From positions 5,654,744-5,718,743 of the forward strand of contig NC_016609.1 of NCBI RefSeq assembly GCF_000246855.1: a stretch of 64,000 nucleotides of DNA, written 5' to 3'. Positions 8,707 to 17,278 of the stretch are shown here, in pieces (within the stretch, counting starts at the first letter, position 1; each line of letters begins with the position of its first letter). A model generated the notes under the pieces. The model was not told the origin of the DNA. It saw only the letters and a program-made list of their open reading frames with translations, and did no database searches. The DNA is from Niastella koreensis GR20-10 (lineage in GTDB: Bacteria > Bacteroidota > Bacteroidia > Chitinophagales > Chitinophagaceae). The position numbers and the translations under genes were made by a program.

Positions 8707-8800
8707 ATATTGAATGTTGAATGTCCAATGTCGAATTAAATACAAAATGTAAAGATCAAATACTTCAAGATTCAATATTGGACATTCGATATTCGACATT
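8706..8800. repeat. inverted quasi-repeat spacer (class A words)
   Basis: Starts at the ubiX stop. The left arm is built of ttgaatgttgaatgtccaatgtcgaa. The right arm (about 8771-8800) contains ttcaatattggacattcgatattcgac, roughly the reverse complement of the left with several mismatches around the core ATTGGACATTC. The two arms could pair into a long imperfect hairpin. The same words recur near 36940, 40870, 50800, 53790 and 59445. Confidence 0.7.
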
Positions 8801-8832
8801 AAAAAAGGGACTGTATAATTACAATCCCTTTT
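8801..8832. terminator. bidirectional terminator between ubiX and lolA
   Basis: Stem AAAAGGGA/TCCCTTTT with inner TGTA/TACA pairing. A-rich and T-rich flanks on both sides let it act for lolA on the minus strand and for ubiX on the plus strand. Confidence 0.75.
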
Positions 8833-8853
8833 CTTGTATAAATAAGCTTCTTA

Positions 8854-9507
8854 TTATCGTAAGTCTACCACTTCTACCCCGGGAAACTTGGCTTTATCAA
8901 ACACAAACTGGTTGTCGGGAATGTTGGCGTTTCCGTTCATGGTATTGATGGTATACACCATTACGTTACCTGATTTATCCAGGATGCGGGTGCTGTTGAT
9001 AGTCTGGCTTTTTTTATCAACCAGTACATATACTTTGTGGAATGGTTTGTTTTTATCGGTGGGGGTCATTTCAATTTCCTGCAGTGTTTTTTTGTTCACC
9101 ACTTTATCGCCGTTCAGCTTGTACAGGAAATCCTTGTCGTAAAAGCTGGTGAAGATCTTCTGCATGCTGATGGTGCTGGCAGAAGGATCGGGTTTGGTGA
9201 TGGTTACTTCATTGGCCGATTTATCGTACGTCCAGATGTTGGTGCCATCGCAGAATATTTCCTGGCCTGTACCGGCAATGCTAACCCGGTAGCGGCTGCC
9301 TTTCAATGACACGGTACCTTTCTTGGTTCCCAGTAAACCGCCTTTGGCATCTTCCTGACGCAGGGTAAATGCTGCTTGTACCGCTTTAAACGTTTTGAAC
9401 TTCGCGCTTACACCGTCCAGTACTTTCTTGGCGGCGGGGTCGTTTTGCTGACTAAAACTTATGGTGGCTATAAAAAAAGTAGAAATTAATACAATTAGGC
9501 TTTTCAT
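8854..9507 (-). CDS. lolA: outer-membrane lipoprotein carrier protein LolA
   Basis: A 217-residue periplasmic chaperone with signal peptide MKSLIVLISTFFIATISFSQ. The mature part has the LolA half-barrel pattern: VLDGVSAKFKTFKAVQAAFTL near the start, GTVSLKGSRYRVS and FCDGTNIWTYDKSANEVTI in the centre. LolA carries lipoproteins from the inner membrane to the outer membrane, a task needed by the many lipoproteins in this window. Its promoter can be seen upstream. The next gene upstream is ftsK, separated by 113 nt. Confidence 0.9.
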   Translation of the reverse strand: MKSLIVLISTFFIATISFSQQNDPAAKKVLDGVSAKFKTFKAVQAAFTLRQEDAKGGLLGTKKGTVSLKGSRYRVSIAGTGQEIFCDGTNIWTYDKSANEVTITKPDPSASTISMQKIFTSFYDKDFLYKLNGDKVVNKKTLQEIEMTPTDKNKPFHKVYVLVDKKSQTINSTRILDKSGNVMVYTINTMNGNANIPDNQFVFDKAKFPGVEVVDLR

Positions 9508-9533
9508 TATATGAATACTTTGTGTAAAGGCCG

Positions 9534-9564
9534 CAAAGATAATTGGTTAAACCTATTGCGGCAA
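9534..9564 (-). promoter_or_regulatory. lolA promoter
   Basis: On the minus strand TTG (9562-9564) is followed after 20 nt by TATCTTTG (9534-9541), a complete Bacteroidota sigma-ABfr-type promoter. The start codon of lolA is 26 nt further on. Confidence 0.7.
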
Positions 9565-9620
9565 TAATAAGACGTGATTTGTTGCCCCGGGTTGTAAAAT
9601 ATGGCCACCTTAACAAAATT

Positions 9621-12155
9621 CTAACCTATATCGTTTAGCAGCATTTCCAGGTCGGCTTCCGTCTTAACCAGCACGTCGCGGGCCTTACTACCCTGGCTGG
9701 GGCCTACAATCCCGGCTGCTTCCAGCTGGTCCATCAGGCGGCCGGCCCGGTTATAACCCAGTTTCATGCGCCGTTGCAATAAGGAAGTGGAGCCCATCTG
9801 GCTGTTTACGATCATCCGAGCGGCACTTTCAAACAGGGTATCCCTGTCTTCCAGGTTCAGTTCCTTCCCTTCAAATTGCTTCTCGTCCACATATTCCGGC
9901 AAAAAGAATGCCTGGGGGTACCCTTCCTGAGTCCCAATAAAGTCGCAGATACTGTCTACTTCGGGGGTATCCACAAAAGCGCACTGCAAGCGCGTAATTT
10001 CCCCATTATAGCTGATAAGCATGTCTCCCTTACCAATCAACTGTTCGGCACCGCCTGCATCCAGGATGGTCCGGGAGTCGATCTTGGAGGATACTTTAAA
10101 GGCTATCCGCACGGGGAAGTTGGCTTTGATAGTCCCCGTAATGATGTTTACCGACGGGCGCTGGGTGGCAATGATCAAATGGATGCCTACCGCACGCGCC
10201 AGCTGCGCCAACCGGGCAATGGGCATTTCCACTTCTTTACCGGCCGTCATGATAAGGTCGGCAAACTCATCCACCACCAGTACTATAAACGGCAGAAACT
10301 GGTGACCTTTTTGCGGGTTCAGTTTGCGCTTTATAAATTTCTCGTTGTATTCCCGGATGTTACGGGCGCCGGCTTCCTTCAACAGGTCGTACCGGTTATC
10401 CATTTCAATACAAAGGGCATTCAGGGTATGAATTACCTTTTTGGTATCGGTGATGATGGCTTCATCTTCACCCGGTAATTTGGCCAGAAAATGCGTTTCA
10501 ATATGGCGGTACAGGCTCAACTCCACCTTCTTGGGGTCAACCAGTACCAGCTTTATCTGCGAAGGATGTTTTTTATACAATAACGACACCAGGATGGCGT
10601 TCAAACCAACTGATTTACCCTGACCGGTAGCACCCGCCATCAACAGGTGCGGCATGGTGGTAAGGTCAACGATAAAATTCTCGTTATCGATCTTCTTCCC
10701 AATTGCGATGGGTAAACTGAAACTGTTGTTCTGGAATTTTTCCGACGACAGCATGCTGCGCATACTCACTACCGTCTTCTTCACATTAGGCACTTCTATA
10801 CCCACGGTACCTTTACCGGGGATGGGTGCAATAATACGTATACCAAGCGCCGCCAAACTTAACGCAATATCATCTTCCAGGTTTTTGATGCGCGAAATAC
10901 GCACCCCGGCCGCCGGTACAATTTCATACAGGGTTACAGTAGGCCCTACCGTGGCGCTGATCTTCTGGATCTCGATATCGTAATTCTTCAGCGTATTGAT
11001 GATCTGGTTCTTGTTGGTCTCCAGTTCTTGTGGGTCCTGGATAATGCGTTCGCTGCCATGCAGCTCCAACAGTTCAAGACTGGGGAATTTATAATCGCGC
11101 AGTTCGAGCGACGGATCGTACGGTTCCTGCGAAATAACTTTCTCGATCTTTGGCTCTTCAATGGGAACTTCAGGCTGGTCTACCTCGGGATACGCTTTTA
11201 TTTCCAGTTCCAGTTGAGCAGGATCAGGCTTTTTATTCCGGCCATTTTTCCCAATTACCGGTGTTACTTCTACAGGCGCTTCTTCTACATCCTCTTCCAT
11301 TTCTTCTACCTCCTCATCCCAGGGCGCCTCGTCCCCTTCTCCATCTTTTTCAACCAACTGCAAATCCATTGGTTCTTCTTCGGGTTCTGTAAGGGGTGAT
11401 TTTTTAAGCACGCCCAGTCCTTCTTTCAGTTTATTGCCAAGTGGTTTTACAACCGGTGTTTCTTTATCTTCTTTAGCTAATACCGGTACTACTTCTTTAA
11501 CCGGTTCTGCTGGTTTGGGTTTGGATAATGTTGGTGCTTTGAAAACGGGGTTAAACCGCCAGATCACGTAGGCCAGTCCGCCCAACAATAATAAAGCGGC
11601 CGTACCAACGCTGCCAATCATTCGCACCAGCCAGTCGCTGCCCATATTACCTACAGCCCCGCCCCAGGCGAATGCACCGCCCCGGAAAATAAATGCCAGC
11701 ACCACACTAAAAAACAACAGGCTTACGATTACGTAACGCACGTTGCGCCAAAGGTTAAATACTTTGGCACCCAGCAATGCATTTACCCCGATTACAAAAA
11801 ACAGGCTGCAGAACATGAAGCTGGCTGCACCAAATCCTTTATAGAAAAACAAGTGTGAAATATACGCGCCGAGGTTGCCGAGCAAATTCGTGGTTTTCAC
11901 GTCTTCACCGGGCAATAAGATAGCTGCACCCCTGAATACCTTGTCCTGGTCTTCCTTCCAGGTAAACAGGTATGATGCAAAGGCGATAAATAAGAAAAGG
12001 CTGATCAGGATGGAGAAAGCACCAGCAATTTTATGGGTACGCTCGTCTTTTACTAATTGCTTAACCGTAACCTGAGCTTCTTTTTCAGGCTTGAAACTGT
12101 CCGATTTTGCTGGCTTTTTCTTTTCTGCTTTGTCTGCTTTTAAGCGGTTGGCCAT
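9621..12155 (-). CDS. ftsK: DNA translocase FtsK/SpoIIIE
   Basis: An 844-residue membrane-anchored DNA pump that moves chromosome ends through the division septum. An N-terminal four-helix membrane domain covers about residues 40-200. A charged, proline- and glutamate-rich linker follows (about 215-340). The RecA-like motor contains Walker A GATGQGKS and Walker B VLVVDEFADL. A C-terminal winged-helix gamma domain (RRMKLGYNRAGRLMDQLE) recognises oriented chromosomal sites. The start is set at 12155 because a promoter box lies 5 nt before it. An in-frame ATG at 12206 would lie upstream of that promoter, inside a repeat spacer, and is not used. The linker is much shorter than in E. coli FtsK, as in other Bacteroidota. 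Confidence 0.93.
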   Translation of the reverse strand: MANRLKADKAEKKKPAKSDSFKPEKEAQVTVKQLVKDERTHKIAGAFSILISLFLFIAFASYLFTWKEDQDKVFRGAAILLPGEDVKTTNLLGNLGAYISHLFFYKGFGAASFMFCSLFFVIGVNALLGAKVFNLWRNVRYVIVSLLFFSVVLAFIFRGGAFAWGGAVGNMGSDWLVRMIGSVGTAALLLLGGLAYVIWRFNPVFKAPTLSKPKPAEPVKEVVPVLAKEDKETPVVKPLGNKLKEGLGVLKKSPLTEPEEEPMDLQLVEKDGEGDEAPWDEEVEEMEEDVEEAPVEVTPVIGKNGRNKKPDPAQLELEIKAYPEVDQPEVPIEEPKIEKVISQEPYDPSLELRDYKFPSLELLELHGSERIIQDPQELETNKNQIINTLKNYDIEIQKISATVGPTVTLYEIVPAAGVRISRIKNLEDDIALSLAALGIRIIAPIPGKGTVGIEVPNVKKTVVSMRSMLSSEKFQNNSFSLPIAIGKKIDNENFIVDLTTMPHLLMAGATGQGKSVGLNAILVSLLYKKHPSQIKLVLVDPKKVELSLYRHIETHFLAKLPGEDEAIITDTKKVIHTLNALCIEMDNRYDLLKEAGARNIREYNEKFIKRKLNPQKGHQFLPFIVLVVDEFADLIMTAGKEVEMPIARLAQLARAVGIHLIIATQRPSVNIITGTIKANFPVRIAFKVSSKIDSRTILDAGGAEQLIGKGDMLISYNGEITRLQCAFVDTPEVDSICDFIGTQEGYPQAFFLPEYVDEKQFEGKELNLEDRDTLFESAARMIVNSQMGSTSLLQRRMKLGYNRAGRLMDQLEAAGIVGPSQGSKARDVLVKTEADLEMLLNDIG

Positions 12156-12160
12156 GGGCA

Positions 12161-12192
12161 CAAAGATAAGTAGTTTAAGGTTCAAGGCACAA
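12161..12192 (-). promoter_or_regulatory. ftsK promoter implying a leaderless mRNA
   Basis: Minus-strand TTG (12190-12192), 21 nt spacer, then TATCTTTG (12161-12168). Only 5 nt separate the box from the ATG at 12155, so transcription should begin at or next to the start codon. The TTG lies inside the caag/acaagg quasi-repeat. Confidence 0.55.
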
Positions 12193-12405
12193 GAAAGAAG
12201 ACACAAGGAAATGCCCTGATACTATATGTTAACTTTTTGTTTGAAGAAGGAAAACCTGTTTCAGGTTTCAGGTTACAGGGGAAACAGCCTGTTACAACTT
12301 TGCATTCCCTGCAACCTGTAACTTGTAACCTGCAACCGGCATCAGGTAACCGGGAACGGCCCTACCATTGGCACATTAGCTAATTATCACATTAGCACAT
12401 TGTTC
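12172..12405. repeat. quasi-repetitive spacer between ftsK and the kinase gene
   Basis: A gap of about 296 nt with no gene. It is filled by three word families in series: aaggcacaag/agacacaagg (12178-12210), tttcaggtttcaggttacag and ctgcaacctgtaacttgtaac (12255-12345), and cacattagctaattatcac near 12370-12400. All three families recur elsewhere in the window. Confidence 0.7.
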
Positions 12406-12451
12406 TTTTTTGTATTTTCACCCTAGAAACTAACGCCCTACGGGGCAATTT

Positions 12452-14446
12452 ATGAGCACTAACAGCCATCCCCGATTTGTATCTGCTAACACTAATCGCT
12501 ACCATCCTTTTCATAAGGCCTTCAAACATACATTTTTTTATATCCTGCTTTTTTGTTTTGTAAACAATAGTTATTCACAGTGGGCAGATTCGATGGTGGT
12601 GGAAGCATCTGACATCCGCTTTCAGAAAGCAATAGGCAAACAAACGCTGTTCACTTCCGCTCCTAAAAACGAAGTAAAGGATGCAGATATATACAAATTA
12701 CCCTATAAACAAACCCCGGGTCATTATTTACCGCATCAACTGCCGAGCAAGCTGGTTGAACGGGATTGTTTTTTAGAATTTGCTTTAAAGAACAGCGCCG
12801 ATACCGCCATTTCCGTTTGTTTTATTCCTGGCTCCTACTGCCGCCTTATCACCCTGTTTAAAGCGCAGATCGATAATATTCCGGGCACGTTAATCCGGTT
12901 GCCCGACAGTCTTATAAACGACGACCGGAATAACGGCGTAAAACGCATTCATTTGCTGCCGCATGAAAAAGCCGTGTTCTTTTCCCGGTTCAACTTTGTG
13001 CGTACCAACGTAAACTCCCTGATTCCCCGCCTTATCATGGACGACTACCTGAAGCAATGGACCACATTACAACGTGAACGCGATGGCATGCTGTATGTGT
13101 TTACCTATACCGTGTCGGGCGTATTGTTGTTCATGATCTTTTATTCACTGGCGGTGTATATTCAAAGCAGGAACAAGGAATTTGTTTTTTATGCCGGGTA
13201 TACTTTTCTTACCTGCTCGTTGTTGTTCCTGAAATCTTACTTCGACACCACCGCCAACTGGTTCAATTTTTTCTATGAGGAGTACCTCGATTTTATGATC
13301 ATGACGGCCAGCGTGGTCGTTTACCAGATCTTCATGCGCAAATTCACCAACAGCAAAGAAGTGTATCCCCTGCTTGATAAAATACTTCGTTATTTCAACA
13401 TCCTGCTTATTTGCGCCAGTATTGTTTTCTCTGTTGTTTACTTTTTTACCGACTGGTACATTATGCTGAACATTATGGAGAACGCAATTAAACAACTGTT
13501 CTTTGTAACCGGTGTAGTATTTATTGCCTATAGCATTAAGAAGAAGAACCCGCTGCTGAATTACCTGGCGGCCGGTAATTTCTCCCTGATCTTTTTGTCA
13601 GTTATCTCCTATATCATCATCCTTACCGGCTGGAAACTGGTGCAGAAAGATCCTACTTCTATTTTTAACCGGGCGTTGTTCTATTATGAATTTGGACTGG
13701 TGTTGGAACTGGGGTTCTTTTTGTCGGGTTTGGCGTTCAAGAACCGCCGCGATATTATTGAGCGGGTAAAGGAACGCGAGCGGCTGAAACTGGAAAATGA
13801 ACGTAAGGAATTTGATAAACAAATGGCGGTAATGGCGGCCAAACAGGAAGAGAGGAACCGCATTTCGGCCGATATGCACGACGAACTGGGTTCGGGCGTT
13901 ACAGCCATCAGGCTGATGAGTGAGATCATGAAGAGCCGGTTAAAGGGCGATGTGGTACCCGAGCTGGAAAAGATCTCCAACTCAGCCAATGAACTGCTGG
14001 GTAAGATGAACACCATCATCTGGACCATGAAAAGCAGTAACGACACCCTTGAAAGCCTTATTGCCTACATCAGGGCGCACGCCATCGAATACTTCGACAG
14101 CACCCCTATTGAATGCAGAGTACAACTACCGGCGCTGATACCGCAGGCCGAAGTAAGCGGCGAAAAAAGAAGGAACATCTTCCTGAGTATAAAAGAAGCG
14201 CTGAACAATGCCATGAAACACTCCCAGGCATCGCAGATCCAGATCATTATTTCCACCAACGACAAATTGCTGATGATAAAGATCTGCGACAATGGCGTTG
14301 GCATCGACGCCGATAAACTGCGCCGTTTCGGGAACGGGCTCAGCAACATGCGCCGCCGGATGGAAAGCATTGACGGCTCTTTCAAAATTGAAAGTAAAAT
14401 TGAAGCTGAGAAGAATTGCGTGCTGACGTTTGAAGCTCCAATTTAA
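12452..14446 (+). CDS. 7TMR-DISM sensor histidine kinase (HisKA_3 type)
   Basis: A 664-residue sensor kinase. An N-terminal secretion signal precedes a periplasmic region of about 160 residues resembling the 7TMR-DISM extracellular sensory domain. Seven or so membrane helices follow (about 205-430), then a coiled coil rich in E, R and K. The dimerisation/phosphoacceptor segment is RISADMHDELGSGVTAIRLM, in which the histidine after MH is the likely phosphorylated residue. An HATPase domain with NNAMKHS, CDNGVGID and GNGLSNMRRRM ends the protein. This is the NarX/LytS-like layout common in Bacteroidota. No response regulator lies beside it, so its partner must be elsewhere. Confidence 0.85.
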   Translation: MSTNSHPRFVSANTNRYHPFHKAFKHTFFYILLFCFVNNSYSQWADSMVVEASDIRFQKAIGKQTLFTSAPKNEVKDADIYKLPYKQTPGHYLPHQLPSKLVERDCFLEFALKNSADTAISVCFIPGSYCRLITLFKAQIDNIPGTLIRLPDSLINDDRNNGVKRIHLLPHEKAVFFSRFNFVRTNVNSLIPRLIMDDYLKQWTTLQRERDGMLYVFTYTVSGVLLFMIFYSLAVYIQSRNKEFVFYAGYTFLTCSLLFLKSYFDTTANWFNFFYEEYLDFMIMTASVVVYQIFMRKFTNSKEVYPLLDKILRYFNILLICASIVFSVVYFFTDWYIMLNIMENAIKQLFFVTGVVFIAYSIKKKNPLLNYLAAGNFSLIFLSVISYIIILTGWKLVQKDPTSIFNRALFYYEFGLVLELGFFLSGLAFKNRRDIIERVKERERLKLENERKEFDKQMAVMAAKQEERNRISADMHDELGSGVTAIRLMSEIMKSRLKGDVVPELEKISNSANELLGKMNTIIWTMKSSNDTLESLIAYIRAHAIEYFDSTPIECRVQLPALIPQAEVSGEKRRNIFLSIKEALNNAMKHSQASQIQIIISTNDKLLMIKICDNGVGIDADKLRRFGNGLSNMRRRMESIDGSFKIESKIEAEKNCVLTFEAPI

Positions 14447-14476
14447 GTTCCGAGTTCAGAGTTCCGGGTTCCAGGT
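14447..14476. repeat. short GAGTTCC-type quasi-repeat
   Basis: Between two convergent stops lies gttccgagttcagagttccg, a short run of agttcc words of the same style as the other spacers. It is the only sequence separating the kinase gene from the DUF423 gene. Confidence 0.55.
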
Positions 14477-14481
14477 ATTTA

Positions 14482-14874
14482 TTATCCTTTTCCTTTCAAA
14501 ACTCCCAGGAACAGGAAGATCCAGCCTACAATAAAGAATACGCCGCCAATTGGTGTAATGGCGCCTATACCGCGCAGGCCAACTGTATTGGTAGCTGACA
14601 GGGCAGTTAATGCGTATAACGAACCGGAGAAGAGGATCATACCAATGATAAAGCACATACCTGCCCATTGCAGGTTCTTGCCGGGGAAACTTCCAAATAA
14701 AATAGCTACAGCTAATAACGCAAATACATGGTAGAATTGATAACGCACCCCGGTTTCAAAAGTAGTAACTGTTTCGGGGGGCACAATTTTCTTTAATCCG
14801 TGTGCGCCAAAAGCGCCCAACGCAACGGCCAGTGCACCTAAGAGGGCGGCCGTTTGCAGAAATCCTTTATGCAT
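14482..14874 (-). CDS. DUF423 family membrane protein
   Basis: A 130-residue protein with four membrane helices. The family pattern is plain: LGALAVALGAFGAHGLKK at the N-terminus, TGVRYQFYHVFALL next, then FSGSLYALTAL and ITPIGGVFFIVGWIFL. The biochemical role of DUF423 proteins (YgdD-like) is not known. Its start overlaps the end of the shikimate kinase gene by 8 nt, which suggests translational coupling, though the functions need not be related. Confidence 0.88.
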   Translation of the reverse strand: MHKGFLQTAALLGALAVALGAFGAHGLKKIVPPETVTTFETGVRYQFYHVFALLAVAILFGSFPGKNLQWAGMCFIIGMILFSGSLYALTALSATNTVGLRGIGAITPIGGVFFIVGWIFLFLGVLKGKG

Positions 14875-15376
14875 GTAAAACTGTTTGAATAAAGTCGTTC
14901 ATGGATATGGCATCTTCCTTATGGATCATTACATCGGCCTGCTCATAATACATGCGGCGTTCGTTCAGTTTACGAATGATGTAATGTTTCAGGTCTTCGT
15001 CCCCGATATCTTTCAGTAATGGCCGTTGTACGCGCTCTTTTAAAAGCCGGTGCAGCAACACATCCACTGATGTATTGAGCCATACCACCGTGCCATACTT
15101 TTTCATGAATTCGATGTTGTTAAAGAAACAGGGGGTGCCACCGCCGCAGCTCAATACCATGTTGGTATTTTCATCCACGATCTTCTCCAGCACTATTTTT
15201 TCCTTACTGCGAAAGTATTCTTCGCCCGACTCACCAAAAATGTCCGGGATGCTCCGCTTTTCTTCGTCTACGATCACCTCGTCCAGGTCATAGAACGGTA
15301 AACTTAACTTTTGCGCTACCTGCTTTCCCCAATGCGTTTTTCCGGAACCCATGAAACCGATTAAGAATATCCTCAT
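14867..15376 (-). CDS. aroK: shikimate kinase
   Basis: A 169-residue P-loop kinase that phosphorylates shikimate at the 3-hydroxyl, on the way to chorismate and the aromatic amino acids. Seen are Walker A GFMGSGKTHWGKQ, the shikimate-binding aspartate in FYDLDEVI, GESGEEYFRSKEKIVL with its substrate-binding arginine, LSCGGGTPCF, and the lid arginine in RPLL. The length is normal. It sits 11 nt after the acyl-CoA dehydrogenase gene and overlaps the DUF423 gene, so the three are probably cotranscribed. Confidence 0.93.
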   Translation of the reverse strand: MRIFLIGFMGSGKTHWGKQVAQKLSLPFYDLDEVIVDEEKRSIPDIFGESGEEYFRSKEKIVLEKIVDENTNMVLSCGGGTPCFFNNIEFMKKYGTVVWLNTSVDVLLHRLLKERVQRPLLKDIGDEDLKHYIIRKLNERRMYYEQADVMIHKEDAISMNDFIQTVLHA

Positions 15377-15387
15377 TACGTCGCAAG

Positions 15388-16572
15388 TTATTTAAAAGCG
15401 TTGAAACCGGTAACATCCATACCAGTGATCAGCAAATGTATGTCATGTGTGCCTTCGTAGGTAATAACACTTTCAATATTCATCATATGGCGCATAATGG
15501 AGTATTCGCCGGTAATGCCGGCGCCGCCGAGTATCTGCCGCGCCTCACGGGCAATAGCGGCTGCAATTTCGCATCCGTTGCGTTTGGCCATGCTAACCTG
15601 CTGGGGAGTGGCTTTTTCTTCATTCATCAAAATACCCAGCCGCCAGTTCAGTAACTGGGCCTTGGTGATCTCGGTGACCATTTCGGCCAGTTTTTTTTGC
15701 TGCAGTTGAAATGCCCCGATGGGTTTATCAAACTGATAGCGCTCTTTGGAATAGCGCAGGGCCGTATCGTAGCAATCCATGGCCGCCCCTACCACACCCC
15801 AGGCAATGCCATAGCGGGCGCGGGTTAAACAGCTCAATGGACCTTTTAAACCTTTTACATTGGGAAGAATATTTTCCTTGGGCACTTTTACATTATCAAA
15901 CACCAGTTCGCCGGTGGCAGAAGCCCGCAGGCTCCATTTATTATGGGTGAGCGGCGCTGTAAAGCCTTTCATACCTCTTTCCACGATCAGGCCGCGTACC
16001 TCTCCTTCTTCGTCCTTGGCCCATACAATGGCCACTTTTGCGTAGGGCGCATTGCTGATCCACATTTTGGCGCCGTTAAGGACCACATGGTCGCCGGCAT
16101 CGGTAAAATGGGTGGTCATGCTGCCCGGGTCGCTGCCATGGTCGGGTTCGGTTAACCCAAAACAACCCAGCCACTCGCCGTTCGCCAGTTTGGGCAGGTA
16201 TTTGCGCCGCTGGTCTTCACTGCCGTATTCAAAAATGGGAAACATTACCAGGGAACCCTGTACGGAGGCGGTTGAGCGCACGCCGCTATCGCCCCGCTCC
16301 AGTTCCTGCATCATTAACCCGTAGCTGACATAATCCAGCCCGCCTCCGCCGTATTCAACCGGAATGGTGGGGCCAAAGCAGCCGAGTTCGCCCATTTGCT
16401 GAACGATCTGTTCGGGAAACTCCGACTTCTGGGCATATTCTTCAATGATGGGGGAGATCTCTCTTTTTACGTAATTGCGAACAGACTCTCTGACAAGTTT
16501 CTGTTCGTCGGTCAATAGCTCATCCAATAAGAAGTAATCCGGGCTGGTGAACAAATCGGTTCTGGTACCCAT
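15388..16572 (-). CDS. acyl-CoA dehydrogenase, glutaryl-CoA dehydrogenase type
   Basis: A 394-residue FAD enzyme of the acyl-CoA dehydrogenase family. Seen are the FAD-binding segments CFGLTEPDHGSDPGSM and KMWISNAPYAKVAIVWAK, the FAD/helix part RYQFDKPIGAFQLQQ, the ILGGAGITGEYS stretch, and the catalytic glutamate in YEGTHDIH. The overall pattern (GVRSTASVQGSLVM, YGIAWGVVGAAMDCY) matches glutaryl-CoA dehydrogenases, which oxidise and decarboxylate glutaryl-CoA to crotonyl-CoA. This would suit lysine or tryptophan breakdown, together with kynU (35.6 kb) and the hydroxyacyl-CoA dehydrogenase (41.1 kb), but the genes are not adjacent. Substrate assignment is an inference. Confidence 0.85.
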   Translation of the reverse strand: MGTRTDLFTSPDYFLLDELLTDEQKLVRESVRNYVKREISPIIEEYAQKSEFPEQIVQQMGELGCFGPTIPVEYGGGGLDYVSYGLMMQELERGDSGVRSTASVQGSLVMFPIFEYGSEDQRRKYLPKLANGEWLGCFGLTEPDHGSDPGSMTTHFTDAGDHVVLNGAKMWISNAPYAKVAIVWAKDEEGEVRGLIVERGMKGFTAPLTHNKWSLRASATGELVFDNVKVPKENILPNVKGLKGPLSCLTRARYGIAWGVVGAAMDCYDTALRYSKERYQFDKPIGAFQLQQKKLAEMVTEITKAQLLNWRLGILMNEEKATPQQVSMAKRNGCEIAAAIAREARQILGGAGITGEYSIMRHMMNIESVITYEGTHDIHLLITGMDVTGFNAFK

Positions 16573-16726
16573 GACTGGCTGATTTTCGATATTAGGCTAA
16601 AAATAAGAAAAACTCCCTTCATCACCACATTTAACCATTCACCCCAACACCCCCACTAAAAAACCGTTCCATGCAACATGCGGTTAAAAGCCTTGTCTCT
16701 TATATAAACAACCTAAACAGATCATT

Positions 16727-17275
16727 TTGGAGCTGACTGCAAACATTATCCGGGATGAACTGGTGGAACGCTGTAAACAGGGTGATACCCAAAGCTTTCA
16801 GACGTTGTACCGGCAATATTCCAAAGCTATGTTTAACACCAGTTTACGTATCGTAAACAATACAGCCGACGCTGAGGACGTGCTGCAGGAGTCGTTCCTG
16901 GACGCATTTCGCTCCCTGCATGACTTTCATTACCGCAGCACCTTTGGGGCCTGGCTTAAAAAGATCGTGATCAACAAATCGATCAACATTCTGCGAAAAC
17001 GGCGGAATGACCTGGTTGATATGGAAAACACCGAATTGCAGGCTTTACCGGAGGAGGAAGGCATAAACGAGGAAGAAATAAAATACCGGGTGGAAGAAGT
17101 AAAGAAGATGATCACCCGGTTACCCGATGGCTACCGAACGGTGCTAAGCCTGTACCTGCTGGAAGGGTATGACCATGAGGAAATTTCACAGATCCTGAAT
17201 ATTTCCCATAACACGGTACGTACCCAGTACGTACGGGCCAAACAAAAACTGCTGTCTTTAATTAAACAAGTGTGA
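16727..17275 (+). CDS. ECF-type RNA polymerase sigma factor
   Basis: A 182-residue sigma-70 family protein of the ECF class with only regions 2 and 4. Region 2 contains MFNTSLRIVNNTADAEDVLQESFLDAF and W-LKKIVINKSINILRKRR, the -10 recognition helix area. Region 4 contains LPDGYRTVLSLYLLEGYDHEEISQIL followed by the helix-turn-helix SHNTVRTQYVRAKQKL. The frame opens with TTG. The nearest in-frame ATG is well inside region 2, so TTG is the best start. It is followed after 3 nt by a membrane protein likely to be its anti-sigma factor. Confidence 0.88.
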   Translation: MELTANIIRDELVERCKQGDTQSFQTLYRQYSKAMFNTSLRIVNNTADAEDVLQESFLDAFRSLHDFHYRSTFGAWLKKIVINKSINILRKRRNDLVDMENTELQALPEEEGINEEEIKYRVEEVKKMITRLPDGYRTVLSLYLLEGYDHEEISQILNISHNTVRTQYVRAKQKLLSLIKQV

Positions 17276-17278
17276 AAT

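Noticed and set aside
8721-8948. 75-codon frame over the spacer after ubiX
   Set aside because: It consists of translated repeat words followed by antisense lolA.
12156-12206. Longer FtsK N-terminus from the ATG at 12206
   Set aside because: The added residues are encoded by the acaagg repeat spacer and lie upstream of the promoter box.
14867-14874. Frameshift between the shikimate kinase and DUF423 genes
   Set aside because: The 8-nt overlap is between two complete, normal-length proteins and is a usual operon overlap.
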